The translations under genes were made by a program, and so were the position numbers. 55,202 nt of DNA from Gammaproteobacteria bacterium (GTDB taxonomy: Bacteria > Pseudomonadota > Gammaproteobacteria > Xanthomonadales > Wenzhouxiangellaceae). The DNA lies in contig PWJA01000153.1 of NCBI GenBank assembly GCA_003560975.1, positions 1 to 55,202 on the forward strand. Direction: 5' to 3'. Each line of letters opens with the position of its first letter. Position 1 is the first letter of the stretch. Shown here piece after piece: positions 17,075-25,815 of the stretch. Below the pieces are notes generated by a model. It saw only the letters and a program-made list of their open reading frames with translations. It made no database searches and was not told the origin of the DNA.

Positions 17075-18001
17075 TCAGCCGGAAAGGTCCTCGGGTCGAA
17101 CCCCCCCGCTTCCCCGGTAGCGCAGTTCGCCCGCCTCGACCGGTACGTCCAGTCGGTTCTCCGGCGGCGGCAGCGGGCAGGTCGTGTAGGCATTGAACGC
17201 GCACGGTGGATTGTAGGCACGATTGAAATCCAGCTCGACGCGACCTCCTTCGGGAAGGCTGGAGTACAGGAACCGACCCAGGCCGTAGGTCGAACGGCCA
17301 GAGGTCCGGTCGGCAAAGATGAAGAACAACTGCTCGTCGGCGGCCAGGGCTTCCAGACGGTACTGCTGTCCTTCGAACTCGAATACGGCGCGACCGGGAT
17401 TCGGTTGATCGCGCAGCTCTCCCAGCACATCGGCGATCGGGATGGTTGCATCTTCCGGATGCGGCTCCCAGCGGGCCTCAACGAGCCAGTCGGCGTTGAA
17501 ATCGAAGTAGTCCAGCCCCTGGAACTCGCGGCGTGTGGCGGCCTCGCTGTCGCGCGCACGCAACACCAGCCGGTCGCCCCGACGCGCGATTTCGAACCAG
17601 CCGGTTCCGGCATGGACCCGGGTTGCCGGATCATCACCGCCAACCACCAGTTCCAGCCGGGACGGCACCGGAGCATCTTCCTCGAGCCATACTTCCGCGC
17701 CGGACTCCGGCTCGAACCAGGCCTGCGGGCCCTCCACGATCACCGTTCCCCAGCGGTCCGGCCCCGAGGGCAATCGGACCGGATTGTCAGCGGCCGAACC
17801 GACGTCCCAGGCGCCATCTGCGAGAAACTCAAGCGCGACCAGACTCAGCCATCCGAACGGTGCGGTGAGGCGTTCGAGGCGCTGCTCACGCCACTCCATC
17901 GCGGCCGCTTCCCCCTCCTCACCAGCCAGAACCGGTGCCGACAGCAGCGAAGTGAGCAGCAGGAAGAGCACGCCCGCACCACAATGTCTAGACACGACCA
18001 T
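17075..18001 (-). CDS. Secreted DUF1684-domain protein
   Basis: The 308-residue product has a signal peptide (GVLFLLLTSLLSAPVLAGEEG) and the DUF1684 hallmark PCAFNAYTTCPLPPPENRLDVPVEAGE at the C-terminus. The family is widespread and has no proven function that I know of. ATG 18001 lies 14 nt inside manC, so translation is probably coupled. It is the last gene of the rfb-manC run, which suggests a periplasmic or envelope role, but this is inference. Confidence 0.82.
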   Translation of the reverse strand: MVVSRHCGAGVLFLLLTSLLSAPVLAGEEGEAAAMEWREQRLERLTAPFGWLSLVALEFLADGAWDVGSAADNPVRLPSGPDRWGTVIVEGPQAWFEPESGAEVWLEEDAPVPSRLELVVGGDDPATRVHAGTGWFEIARRGDRLVLRARDSEAATRREFQGLDYFDFNADWLVEARWEPHPEDATIPIADVLGELRDQPNPGRAVFEFEGQQYRLEALAADEQLFFIFADRTSGRSTYGLGRFLYSSLPEGGRVELDFNRAYNPPCAFNAYTTCPLPPPENRLDVPVEAGELRYRGSGGVRPEDLSG

Positions 18002-19403
18002 AGATATCCTCCAGACGTTCAATGTCATCCTCGCCAAAATACGACCCGGTCTGCACCTCGATGATATGGACCTCATCGTCGCCCTTGTTTTCCAGGCGGT
18101 GCAGCTGACCGGCGGCTATGCGCGCCGTCTCGCCCGGCCCGAGCAGCAGCTGTTCCTCGTCGATTCGGACCGTGGCCATGCCGGCAACGACCGACCAGTG
18201 CTCGCTGCGATGCCGATGCCGCTGCAGCGACAACACGCCGCCGGGTCGAACCACGAGACGCTTGACCTTGCAGTCGGGGGCGTCTTCGAGCACCGTATAG
18301 TTACCCCAGGGCCGATGGACCGTCCGATGATAGGTTGCCGACTCATGCTGGGTCCGGCTGAGTTCTTCGACCACTGCCTTGACGTCCTGGGCGCGGTCCC
18401 GGCCGGCGACCAGCACCGCGTCACCGGTATCGATGATCAGCAGGTTGTCCACGCCTACGGCGGCGACCAGGCGTTTCTCGCCCTGGACGAACGTGTTGCT
18501 GGCATCAATCAGGACCGCCTCGCCACGGACTCGATTACCCAGGGCGTCGCTTTCGTAGAGTTCGCTGATCGCCTGCCACGAGCCGATATCGCTCCAGCCA
18601 CAGGAGACGGGCACTACGGCTCGATGGTCGGCCTTCTCCATGACGGCGAAATCGATGGAGTCGGCACGGACCTCGGCGAAAGCGGCCGAATCCAGCTCCA
18701 CCGGCTCGGCCGCACGATCGGTCTGCTCCCAGGTCAAAGAAACGCCGCGACTGATGTCGGGCGCATGCAGCTCGAGGGCGTCCAGCACCGCCTCGGCCTT
18801 GAAGCAGAACATTCCACCGTTCCAGAGATAGCGTCCGGATTCGTAATATCGCCGGGCGGTTTGCTCGTCGGGTTTTTCGACGAACGCGTCAATGACCCTG
18901 CCGTCGCTTGCCAACTCGACTCCGGCACGAATGTAGCCGTACCCGGTTTCGGCGTGCGTGGGGCTGATACCCAGACAGGTCAGCCAGTTCGCGGCCGCCA
19001 GCCGCGCCGCCCGAGCCACTGCCTGTTCGAATGCCTCCTGATCGCGGATCAGGTGATCTGCGGGCAGCACCAGCATCAAGGCATCCGCGCCAAAGCGCTC
19101 GCGCACCCACAGCGCGGCCGCCGCGATCGCCGGCGCCGTATTGCGACCCGACGGCTCCAGCAGAAAGTGGTGGCTGCCGTGCGTGGTCGTTTCCCGATAC
19201 AGATCGCGGGTCAGAAAATAATGCTCTCGACCGGTCACGGTCAGCGTGGTGTCTGCATCGGCCACTCTCAGCGCACGCTGAAGCGTGCTCCCGGCCAGCG
19301 TCTGGCCATCGGCCAGGCGCATGAACGGCTTGGGATGGGCCTTGCGCGAGACCGGCCAGAGACGGGTTCCGGCGCCACCGGAAAGAATTACGGGAATCAG
19401 CAT
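17988..19403 (-). CDS. manC: Mannose-1-phosphate guanylyltransferase / mannose-6-phosphate isomerase
   Basis: A 471-residue bifunctional enzyme making GDP-mannose. The N-terminal nucleotidyltransferase begins MLIPVILSGGAGTRLWPVSRKAHPKPF. The C-terminal cupin isomerase domain has RPWGNYTVLEDAPDCKVKRLVVRPGG and the metal-binding histidines of QRHRHRSEHW. ATG 19403 has GGAAAG upstream; the 19418 start has none. It overlaps rfbD by 7 nt and DUF1684 by 14 nt. GDP-mannose would feed O-antigen or exopolysaccharide. Confidence 0.95.
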   Translation of the reverse strand: MLIPVILSGGAGTRLWPVSRKAHPKPFMRLADGQTLAGSTLQRALRVADADTTLTVTGREHYFLTRDLYRETTTHGSHHFLLEPSGRNTAPAIAAAALWVRERFGADALMLVLPADHLIRDQEAFEQAVARAARLAAANWLTCLGISPTHAETGYGYIRAGVELASDGRVIDAFVEKPDEQTARRYYESGRYLWNGGMFCFKAEAVLDALELHAPDISRGVSLTWEQTDRAAEPVELDSAAFAEVRADSIDFAVMEKADHRAVVPVSCGWSDIGSWQAISELYESDALGNRVRGEAVLIDASNTFVQGEKRLVAAVGVDNLLIIDTGDAVLVAGRDRAQDVKAVVEELSRTQHESATYHRTVHRPWGNYTVLEDAPDCKVKRLVVRPGGVLSLQRHRHRSEHWSVVAGMATVRIDEEQLLLGPGETARIAAGQLHRLENKGDDEVHIIEVQTGSYFGEDDIERLEDIYGRV

Positions 19404-20290
19404 GTTCGGGCTTTCCATTCATTCATGCACTGAGTCAGCGCCTGCTCGACGCTTGGAACCGGGTGATCGACCAGACGTTCCAGGGCGCCCGGCTCGAGCA
19501 CCGACCATCGCGGCCTCTCGGCGCGCTGCGGCCACTGGGCAGACGAGATCGGCTCGATCTCGACCGGCCGTTCGATGAGGCCTCGCTCGACCGCCATTGT
19601 CACCGCCAATTGCGCGAATTCATGCCAGCTCATCTGGCCCCGGTTGACCGCATGGAGGATCCGCGAATCTGTCGTCATGGTACCGCTTTGCAGCACCGCT
19701 TTCGTCATTTCCGCCAGGCTGCCTGCCCAGGTCGGCGAGCCGACCTGGTCGCTGACCACGCGCAATGCCTCGCCGCGGGCCGCGCGGCCGATGATGGCGC
19801 TCAGGAAGTTTCCCGGCAGGCAGCTGTACAGCCAGGCGGTGCGCAGGATGATCGCCCGAGCCCCGGATTCCCGGATGGCCCGCTCTCCGGCCAGCTTGGT
19901 TCGTCCGTACACGCTGGCCGGTGCCGGGGCATCTTCCTCGGTCCAGGCGCTCCGCGGACGGCCGCTGAACACGTAGTCGGTGGAATAGTGGATCAGCAGA
20001 GCATCATTCCGGACGCACCAGTGAGCCAGCTGAGCGGGCAGCCATTCGTTCAGTCTTCGGGCCGCGTCAGCCTCGTCCTCGGCCGCGTCAACCGCGGTCC
20101 AGGCGGCAGGATTGACCAGAATATCGGGCCGCACCTCGCGCAACAGCCTGTCCAGCGCTTCCGGATCCGTCAGATCGCAAGGGCGCGATTCGGCGCCCAG
20201 GCCCGTAGTGATCAACTCACCCAACTCGGCCAGACGAGGCTGGAGGTGCCGGCCAAGCTGACCGTTGGCCCCGGTCAGCAACAGCCTCAC
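19397..20290 (-). CDS. rfbD: dTDP-4-dehydrorhamnose reductase
   Basis: RfbD performs the last, NAD(P)H-dependent step to dTDP-L-rhamnose. The 297-residue extended-SDR protein has LLTGANGQLGRHL at its start, the STDYVFSG segment and the YGRTKLAGE catalytic Tyr/Lys motif. The start is GTG, overlapping the rfbC stop as GTGA (4 nt). It ends 7 nt inside manC. Confidence 0.96.
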   Translation of the reverse strand: MRLLLTGANGQLGRHLQPRLAELGELITTGLGAESRPCDLTDPEALDRLLREVRPDILVNPAAWTAVDAAEDEADAARRLNEWLPAQLAHWCVRNDALLIHYSTDYVFSGRPRSAWTEEDAPAPASVYGRTKLAGERAIRESGARAIILRTAWLYSCLPGNFLSAIIGRAARGEALRVVSDQVGSPTWAGSLAEMTKAVLQSGTMTTDSRILHAVNRGQMSWHEFAQLAVTMAVERGLIERPVEIEPISSAQWPQRAERPRWSVLEPGALERLVDHPVPSVEQALTQCMNEWKARTC

Positions 20291-20835
20291 GTGGGCAAGC
20301 GCTCGAGTGCGATGGTGGCCAGGCGCGGCGCGGCCCGATCCTTGCCCGACAGTCCGGCCGGCTTCAGCGGCCAGGGAATTCCGATGTCGGGATCATCCCA
20401 GGCAACCGCGGCGTCGCAGTCGGACCGGTAGGAACGCGTGCACAGGTAGTTGAACGTCGCCTGTTCGCTGAGCACCTGGAAGCCGTGGGCAAAGCCCTCG
20501 GGAATCCACAACTGCTGGTGCTGCTCGCCGTCGAGCTCAATGGCCGTCCAGCGACCGAAGTCCGGCGAGGCCGGGCGAAGATCGACCGCCACGTCGAACA
20601 CTTTTCCGGCACTGACCCAGACCAGCTTGCCCTGCGGTTCCGGCCACTGATAATGAAGCCCCCGCAGCACCCCGCGCGACGAACACGAGGCATTGGCCTG
20701 CACGAAATCCGGGCCAATGCCGTGCTCTGCGTAGCGTTCCCTGCGCCAGGTCTCCAGAAACCATCCGCGATCGTCGCCGAACAGGTTCGGGGTGATCAAC
20801 AGCACCTCCGACAGGTCGGTGGCCTCGACCTTCAT
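20287..20835 (-). CDS. rfbC: dTDP-4-dehydrorhamnose 3,5-epimerase
   Basis: A 182-residue RmlC cupin. It has the family segments [19 protein letters not shown], with the catalytic His in the LHYQ part, and [16 protein letters not shown]. It epimerises the 4-keto sugar between RfbB and RfbD. Its ATG overlaps the rfbA stop (ATGA), so the operon is translationally coupled. Confidence 0.96.
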   Translation of the reverse strand: MKVEATDLSEVLLITPNLFGDDRGWFLETWRRERYAEHGIGPDFVQANASCSSRGVLRGLHYQWPEPQGKLVWVSAGKVFDVAVDLRPASPDFGRWTAIELDGEQHQQLWIPEGFAHGFQVLSEQATFNYLCTRSYRSDCDAAVAWDDPDIGIPWPLKPAGLSGKDRAAPRLATIALERLPT

Positions 20836-21725
20836 GGGCTGACCCGCTGGTCGGCAATCATGCGCAGATAGTCTCCGTACCCGGACGAGGCCAGCGGCTC
20901 GGCCAGGGCCAGGAGCTGATCGCGATCAATCCAGCCCTGGTAATAGGCGATCTCCTCGGGGCAGGCCACGCGCAGACCCTGGCGCGATTCCAGCGTTTCG
21001 ATAAAGCTGGCGGCCTGCTGCAGAGATGCGTGCGTACCGGTATCCAGCCAGGCATAGCCTCGACCCATCCGCTCAACGGTCAGATCGTTGGCTTCCAGGT
21101 AGCAACGGTTCAGATCGGTAATCTCGAGCTCGCCGCGCGCCGAAGGCTCGAGGTCGGCGGCAAAGTCGCAGGCCCGTTCGTCGTAGAAATACAGGCCGGT
21201 CACGGCGTAGTTCGACTTCGGATGCGCCGGCTTTTCTTCCAGCGACACCGCCCGGCCTTCGCGGTCCATTTCGACCACGCCATAGCGCTGCGGATCGCTG
21301 ACCCAATAGCCGAACACGGTTGCCCCCCGACCGCGGTCGGCAGCGCGTGCGAGCAGGTCGCGCAATCCGCCGCCGTGGAAAATGTTGTCGCCCAGAATGA
21401 GACAGGAAGGGCCGCCGGCAAGGAAGTCCCGACCAATCAGGAAAGCCTCGGCCAGGCCACCCGGATGCGGCTGCTCGGCATAGGTCAGGCTTAAGCCCCA
21501 CTGGCTGCCATCCCCAAGCAGGTTTCGGAACAGGGCCTGTTCGTGCGGCGTGGTGATCAGCAGGATCTCGTCAATGCCCGCCATCATCAGGGTGCTGAGC
21601 GGGTAATAGATCATCGGCTTGTCGTAGACCGGCAACAGCTGCTTGCTGATGACCTGGGTCAGCGGGTACAGCCGGGTGCCGGAGCCGCCGGCCAGGATGA
21701 TGCCTTTCCTCTTGATCACGTGCAA
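20832..21725 (-). CDS. rfbA: Glucose-1-phosphate thymidylyltransferase
   Basis: RfbA joins glucose-1-phosphate to dTTP, the first step of dTDP-rhamnose synthesis. The protein has [37 protein letters not shown] near the N-terminus and [10 protein letters not shown], both diagnostic. The ORF starts at TTG 21725 with GGAG 5 nt upstream; GTG 21719 (MIKRKGII) is an alternative. It follows rfbB after a 105-nt gap with no feature I can identify. Confidence 0.96.
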   Translation of the reverse strand: MHVIKRKGIILAGGSGTRLYPLTQVISKQLLPVYDKPMIYYPLSTLMMAGIDEILLITTPHEQALFRNLLGDGSQWGLSLTYAEQPHPGGLAEAFLIGRDFLAGGPSCLILGDNIFHGGGLRDLLARAADRGRGATVFGYWVSDPQRYGVVEMDREGRAVSLEEKPAHPKSNYAVTGLYFYDERACDFAADLEPSARGELEITDLNRCYLEANDLTVERMGRGYAWLDTGTHASLQQAASFIETLESRQGLRVACPEEIAYYQGWIDRDQLLALAEPLASSGYGDYLRMIADQRVSP

Positions 21726-21830
21726 AAACTCTCCAGGGGAACCGGGAATCGCAGAAGGGTAACGCAGATTCGAATTCGCAGGAAGAACCAGCGAGCCGGC
21801 GGCCGGCTGCCCGCAAGAATGGATCCGCGC

Positions 21831-22904
21831 TTATCCGCCCGCGCCGGCGACTTTCTGGCCCACGCCCCTGGAAACGCCGAGCCGCTCGGAACGGTAGCTT
21901 CCGTCACGGATGCGCTGCCACCAGTCGCGGTTGGCCAGGTACCAGTCCACGGTCTCGGCCAGGCCGCGGCTAAAATCGACCGAGGGCGTCCAGCCCAGTT
22001 CGGCGCGGATGCGCTCGGCGTTGATGGCATAGCGCCGATCGTGGCCCGGCCGGTCGGTCACGTACTCGATCAGCTCGCGACGGGGACGGGATGCCGGCAC
22101 GCGCTCATCGAGAAGATCGCACAGCAGATGAACCACGTCCAGATTCGCCATCTCGGCGTTGCCGCCGATGTTGTAGACCCGGCCCGCCGTCCCGGCTTCC
22201 AGCACCCGAAGAATGGCTCGGCAGTGGTCGGTCACGAACAACCAGTCGCGCCGCTGCTGGCCGTCTCCGTAGACCGGCAGGCGTTCCCCTTCCAGCGCGT
22301 TGATCAGGATCAGCGGGATCAGCTTTTCCGGGAACTGGTACGGCCCGTAATTGTTCGAGCAATTGGTGATCATCACCGGCAACCCGTAGGTCCGATGCCA
22401 GGCCCGGGCCAGATGATCGGCCGCTGCCTTGGAGGCCGCGTAAGGTGAATTGGGCGCGTACCGATGCTGCTCGGTAAACGCCGGCTCGCCGGCCTTGAGG
22501 CTTCCGTAGACCTCGTCGGTCGAGACATGAACGAAGCGGAACTCCGGATGACCGCCCTGGTGAAAGTCCAGCGCCGCATCGAGCAGGGTCTGGGTGCCGA
22601 CGACGTTGGTCCGGATGAACGCCCCCGGGTCATCGATCGAACGGTCGACGTGGCTTTCGGCGGCAAAATGAACCAGCGCGGACGGGCGATGCTCTGCGAA
22701 CAGGCGGCCGACCAGCTCTGCGTCGCAGATGTCACCTTCGATGAAGTGGTGGCGGTTCGGGTCCAGGCCGGTCAGGGACGCAGGGTTCCCGGCATAGGTC
22801 AGCAGATCGAGGTTGACGACCGAGCAATCGGTGGCCTCCAGCACGTGGCGGACGAAATTGCTGCCGATGAATCCGGCACCCCCGGTCACCATCAAATCAG
22901 TCAT
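21831..22904 (-). CDS. rfbB: dTDP-glucose 4,6-dehydratase
   Basis: The 357-residue extended-SDR enzyme converts dTDP-glucose to its 4-keto-6-deoxy form. Motifs are VTGGAGFIGSNFVRHV (NAD site), HVSTDEVYGSL, and YAASKAAADHL with the catalytic Tyr/Lys. The ATG at 22904 has a GGGGGAA tract upstream. It is the first of the rfbB-rfbA-rfbC-rfbD-manC run and lies 30 nt after ssb on the same strand. Confidence 0.97.
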   Translation of the reverse strand: MTDLMVTGGAGFIGSNFVRHVLEATDCSVVNLDLLTYAGNPASLTGLDPNRHHFIEGDICDAELVGRLFAEHRPSALVHFAAESHVDRSIDDPGAFIRTNVVGTQTLLDAALDFHQGGHPEFRFVHVSTDEVYGSLKAGEPAFTEQHRYAPNSPYAASKAAADHLARAWHRTYGLPVMITNCSNNYGPYQFPEKLIPLILINALEGERLPVYGDGQQRRDWLFVTDHCRAILRVLEAGTAGRVYNIGGNAEMANLDVVHLLCDLLDERVPASRPRRELIEYVTDRPGHDRRYAINAERIRAELGWTPSVDFSRGLAETVDWYLANRDWWQRIRDGSYRSERLGVSRGVGQKVAGAGG

Positions 22905-22934
22905 GACATTCCCCCGGAAGGACGCTGGCCAAAG

Positions 22935-23381
22935 TCAAAACGGGATATCGTCTTCGAGTCCCTCAGGGCTTGGCGCCGGGGCCCTGCTGCCCGAATCGGA
23001 TCGGCCGTAGGAGCTGGAAGAGTCATCCATCGCACCGGAGCCGCCGCGGCTGTCGAGCATCTGCATTTCGTTGGCGATGATCTCCGTGGTCCAGCGGTCA
23101 TTGCCGTCGCGATCCTGCCACTTCCGGGTCTGCAGACGTCCTTCCAGGTACACCTTGCCGCCTTTGCGCAGGTATTCGCCGGCGATTTCGGCCAGTTTTC
23201 CAAACAGCACGACCCGGTGCCACTCGGTGTTCTCGCGCTGCTCGCCGGACTGCCGATCCCGCCACGCTTCCGAGGTTGCTACCGACAGGTTGGCCACTGC
23301 GTTCCCGCCGGCGGTATGCCGAGTCTCCGGATCCGCCCCCAGATTGCCGATAAGAATGACCTTGTTGATGCCTCGAGCCAT
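22935..23381 (-). CDS. ssb: Single-stranded DNA-binding protein
   Basis: SSB coats single-stranded DNA in replication and repair. The 148-residue product begins [29 protein letters not shown] (OB fold), has a Ser/Gly-rich linker and ends in the acidic partner-binding tip LEDDIPF. The track ORF starts 47 codons too early; ATG 23381 is the canonical start. It diverges from ispB and precedes rfbB. Confidence 0.97.
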   Translation of the reverse strand: MARGINKVILIGNLGADPETRHTAGGNAVANLSVATSEAWRDRQSGEQRENTEWHRVVLFGKLAEIAGEYLRKGGKVYLEGRLQTRKWQDRDGNDRWTTEIIANEMQMLDSRGGSGAMDDSSSSYGRSDSGSRAPAPSPEGLEDDIPF

Positions 23382-23421
23382 GGCCTGAGCGCTCCTGATA
23401 CCTGCCGTGAAGTTGATCGAA

Positions 23422-23430
23422 AGTCTAGCA
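23422..23430 (-). promoter_or_regulatory. Possible extended -10 promoter of ssb
   Basis: TGCTAGACT on the reverse strand matches the TGn-extended -10 form, about 40 nt upstream of the ssb ATG. No clear -35 is seen at normal spacing. Confidence 0.4.
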
Positions 23431-23489
23431 CAGCGGCCCGCCAAATCCGCCATCGTCGATTTCTTGCCGTGCCGTAGGAATCCCGCTCG

Positions 23490-23495
23490 TATAAT
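23490..23495 (+). promoter_or_regulatory. -10 box next to the ispB start codon
   Basis: A consensus TATAAT ends 8 nt before ATG 23504. Normal initiation about 7 nt after a -10 box would put the transcript start at, or within 1-2 nt of, the start codon. TTGCCG at 23464-23469 is a possible -35, but with a long 20-nt spacer. Confidence 0.5.
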
Positions 23496-23503
23496 TGCAG
23501 GCC

Positions 23504-24502
23504 ATGAACGATGTCGCCTCAAACGCCGACGTGCGAACTCTCGCCGAGGTGCTGCAGCTCGCCGCGGCCGATCGCGACCGGGTCGACCGGCTGATCGGCC
23601 GCCGCCTGGCCTCCGATGTGGTCCTGGTCAACCAGATCGGAAAACACATTGTCGGCGGCGGTGGCAAACGCCTCCGGCCGCTCCTGCACCTGTTGTGCGC
23701 GCGCGCCGCCGGCTACCGGGGGAATGACCACATCCAGCTGGCCGCGGTCATCGAGTTCATCCACACCGCCACGCTTCTGCATGACGACGTGGTGGATGAA
23801 TCGAGTCGCCGCCGCGGCCAGAAGACCGCGCACCAGATCTGGGGCAACGCCGCCTCGGTCCTGGTCGGCGATTTCCTGTACTCGCGCAGCTTCCAGCTGA
23901 TGGTCGAGATCGACCGTCTCGACGTCATGCGCATCCTTGCCGACACCACCAACACCATCGCCGAAGGCGAAGTGCTTCAGCTGATGCAGATGGGCAACGC
24001 CGACCTGAACGTCGCCGACTATTTTCGGGTGATCTCGGACAAGACCGCCTGCCTGTTTGCCGCCAGCGCCCGACTGGGGGGCGTCCTGGCCGAGCTCGAT
24101 GCCGCCGCCTGCGAGCGCCTGGCCGAATTCGGCCTGTTGCTCGGCCAGGCCTTTCAGATTGCCGACGACGTGCTGGACTATCGGGCCGACGACAAGGAGC
24201 TGGGCAAGAACATCGGCGATGATCTCGCCGAAGGCAAGGTCACCCTGCCCCTGATCCTGGCCCTGGAGCGCGCCGAACCTGCCGAACAGCGGCATCTGCG
24301 CGAAATCATCGAGTCCGGCGGCTCCCAGAACATGGATCAGGTCCAGCGCATCCTGCATGAAACGCAGGCCCTGGAATCGGCCCTCGGTCAGGCCCAGGAG
24401 CTGGCGGCGGCGGCGGCCGAGAAACTCCGGATCCTGCCGATCACGCCCGAGCGCAGGGCCATGGAAGTGCTGGCCCGCTACGCGGTGGATCGGTCGCTGT
24501 AA
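23504..24502 (+). CDS. ispB: Octaprenyl diphosphate synthase (trans-polyprenyl synthase)
   Basis: The enzyme elongates farnesyl diphosphate to the side chain of ubiquinone. The 332-residue product has both aspartate-rich motifs, [10 protein letters not shown] (residues 91-100) and [10 protein letters not shown], and [14 protein letters not shown] near the N-terminus. ATG 23504 (MNDVASN) is used; the 23495 start overlaps the -10 box. There is no clear ribosome-binding site, consistent with a leaderless mRNA. Its end overlaps the convergent murD2 by 25 nt. Confidence 0.93.
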   Translation: MNDVASNADVRTLAEVLQLAAADRDRVDRLIGRRLASDVVLVNQIGKHIVGGGGKRLRPLLHLLCARAAGYRGNDHIQLAAVIEFIHTATLLHDDVVDESSRRRGQKTAHQIWGNAASVLVGDFLYSRSFQLMVEIDRLDVMRILADTTNTIAEGEVLQLMQMGNADLNVADYFRVISDKTACLFAASARLGGVLAELDAAACERLAEFGLLLGQAFQIADDVLDYRADDKELGKNIGDDLAEGKVTLPLILALERAEPAEQRHLREIIESGGSQNMDQVQRILHETQALESALGQAQELAAAAAEKLRILPITPERRAMEVLARYAVDRSL

Positions 24503-25815
24503 TAGCCGCTCACGGCCGCTCCAAACTTCCGGCCGCGATCCTCGAAGTCCTTGAAACGCGGAAAACTGGCCGCGCCGGGGCTGAGCAGCACGGTCGCGGG
24601 AGCGTCACCGGCCAGCTCCGCCGCGGACCGTACCGCCGCGGCGAGATCATCGACCGCGACCATCCCGGCCGCGGGTTCCAGACCAGCCCCGGCGAAGGCC
24701 TCGGCGATGATCGGACCACTGTCGGGCATCAGGACCAGACCGTGCAGCGGCCGATCCCGGCAAAAATCCAGCACCGGACGCCAGTCGGCGGGACGCACGT
24801 ATCCGCCGGCGATCAGCACCACCCGCTGCCCGGCCAGGGCCTGCAGCGCGGCCAGGGTGGCGTGCGGCGTGGTCGCGATGGAGTCGTTGATCCAGACCGT
24901 TCCGTCCCGGCGGGCGACCTCTTCCAGACGGTGTTCCAGCGGCTCGAAGCCTTCGAGCGCCGGAACGGCCAGATCCAGCCCCACCCCCAGGCGTCGGGCC
25001 GCCTCCAGCGCCAGGGCGGCGTTATCAAGGTTGTGCCGACCCAGCAGCCGCAGGCGTTCCAGGCGGGTAAGCTCGTGGTCTAGGTCGTACAAGACGTCGC
25101 CGCGGCGCTGAATCAGCGGGGGCTTGTTGCCGAGCAGACGCGCCGGTGCCGTCCGCGTGTGCCGACACAGATTGTCGTCGCGGGCGTTGATCAACAACGG
25201 CGCCCCCCGCAGCAGCGCGACCATTCTCATTTTGCTGGCGTAGTAGTGCCGGCATCCGCCGTGCCAGTCGCCGTGCTCGGGAAACAGGCGCGTCATGATC
25301 CCGAACGCCAGCCGCCCCTCGAGATCGGTCAGCTGGTAGCTCGACAACTCCAGCACCACGAGATCGGCGCTGGTGTCCAGATGGGCCAGCAAGGGCACGC
25401 CGATATTGCCGGCCAGCAGAACCCGGCGTCCGCCGGCCGAGAGCAAACGGGCCAGCATCGAGCTGGTCGTGCTCTTGCCTTTCGAGCCGGTCACGGCCAC
25501 CACCGGAAGGTCCGGACGTTCCGCGAACCAGATCGAGCCAGGATTGACGATGCGCCCGCCGGCGGATCGAAACCCTTCCAGGGCCGGGTGCAGTACGGGC
25601 ACGCCGGGCGAACGGATGAGAATTTCGAAGTCGTCCAGGTGGTGATCGAACGGGCCGACCCGCGCCGGGATGCCTTCGGGAACGTCGCCGGATTCGACCA
25701 GGACGGTCAGGTCGGCAGCGCTCCGGAATCGGCGAATGGCTTCGAAGGCCGCCTTTCCCTCGCGCCCGAAACCAAGCACACCCAGCCGGGCATGCGCCAG
25801 CTCAGCCAGTCTCAT
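24478..25815 (-). CDS. murD2: UDP-MurNAc-L-Ala ligase of the MurD2 type (adds L-Glu)
   Basis: A 445-residue Mur ligase with the ATP loop VTGSKGKSTTSSML, LELSSYQL, and the C-terminal domain motif ATVLLSPGAASFPRFKDFEDRGRKF. Ordinary MurD adds D-glutamate. Here the gene directly follows and overlaps (14 nt) a MurL homologue. In Xanthomonas the equivalent MurD2 adds L-glutamate, which MurL then epimerises. I assign MurD2 from that pairing; sequence alone does not exclude a standard MurD. It acts in cytoplasmic peptidoglycan precursor synthesis. Confidence 0.82.
   Translation of the reverse strand: MRLAELAHARLGVLGFGREGKAAFEAIRRFRSAADLTVLVESGDVPEGIPARVGPFDHHLDDFEILIRSPGVPVLHPALEGFRSAGGRIVNPGSIWFAERPDLPVVAVTGSKGKSTTSSMLARLLSAGGRRVLLAGNIGVPLLAHLDTSADLVVLELSSYQLTDLEGRLAFGIMTRLFPEHGDWHGGCRHYYASKMRMVALLRGAPLLINARDDNLCRHTRTAPARLLGNKPPLIQRRGDVLYDLDHELTRLERLRLLGRHNLDNAALALEAARRLGVGLDLAVPALEGFEPLEHRLEEVARRDGTVWINDSIATTPHATLAALQALAGQRVVLIAGGYVRPADWRPVLDFCRDRPLHGLVLMPDSGPIIAEAFAGAGLEPAAGMVAVDDLAAAVRSAAELAGDAPATVLLSPGAASFPRFKDFEDRGRKFGAAVSGYYSDRSTA

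Noticed and set aside
17535-19433. 632-residue plus-strand ORF
   Set aside because: Antisense to DUF1684 and manC. No domain could be recognised.
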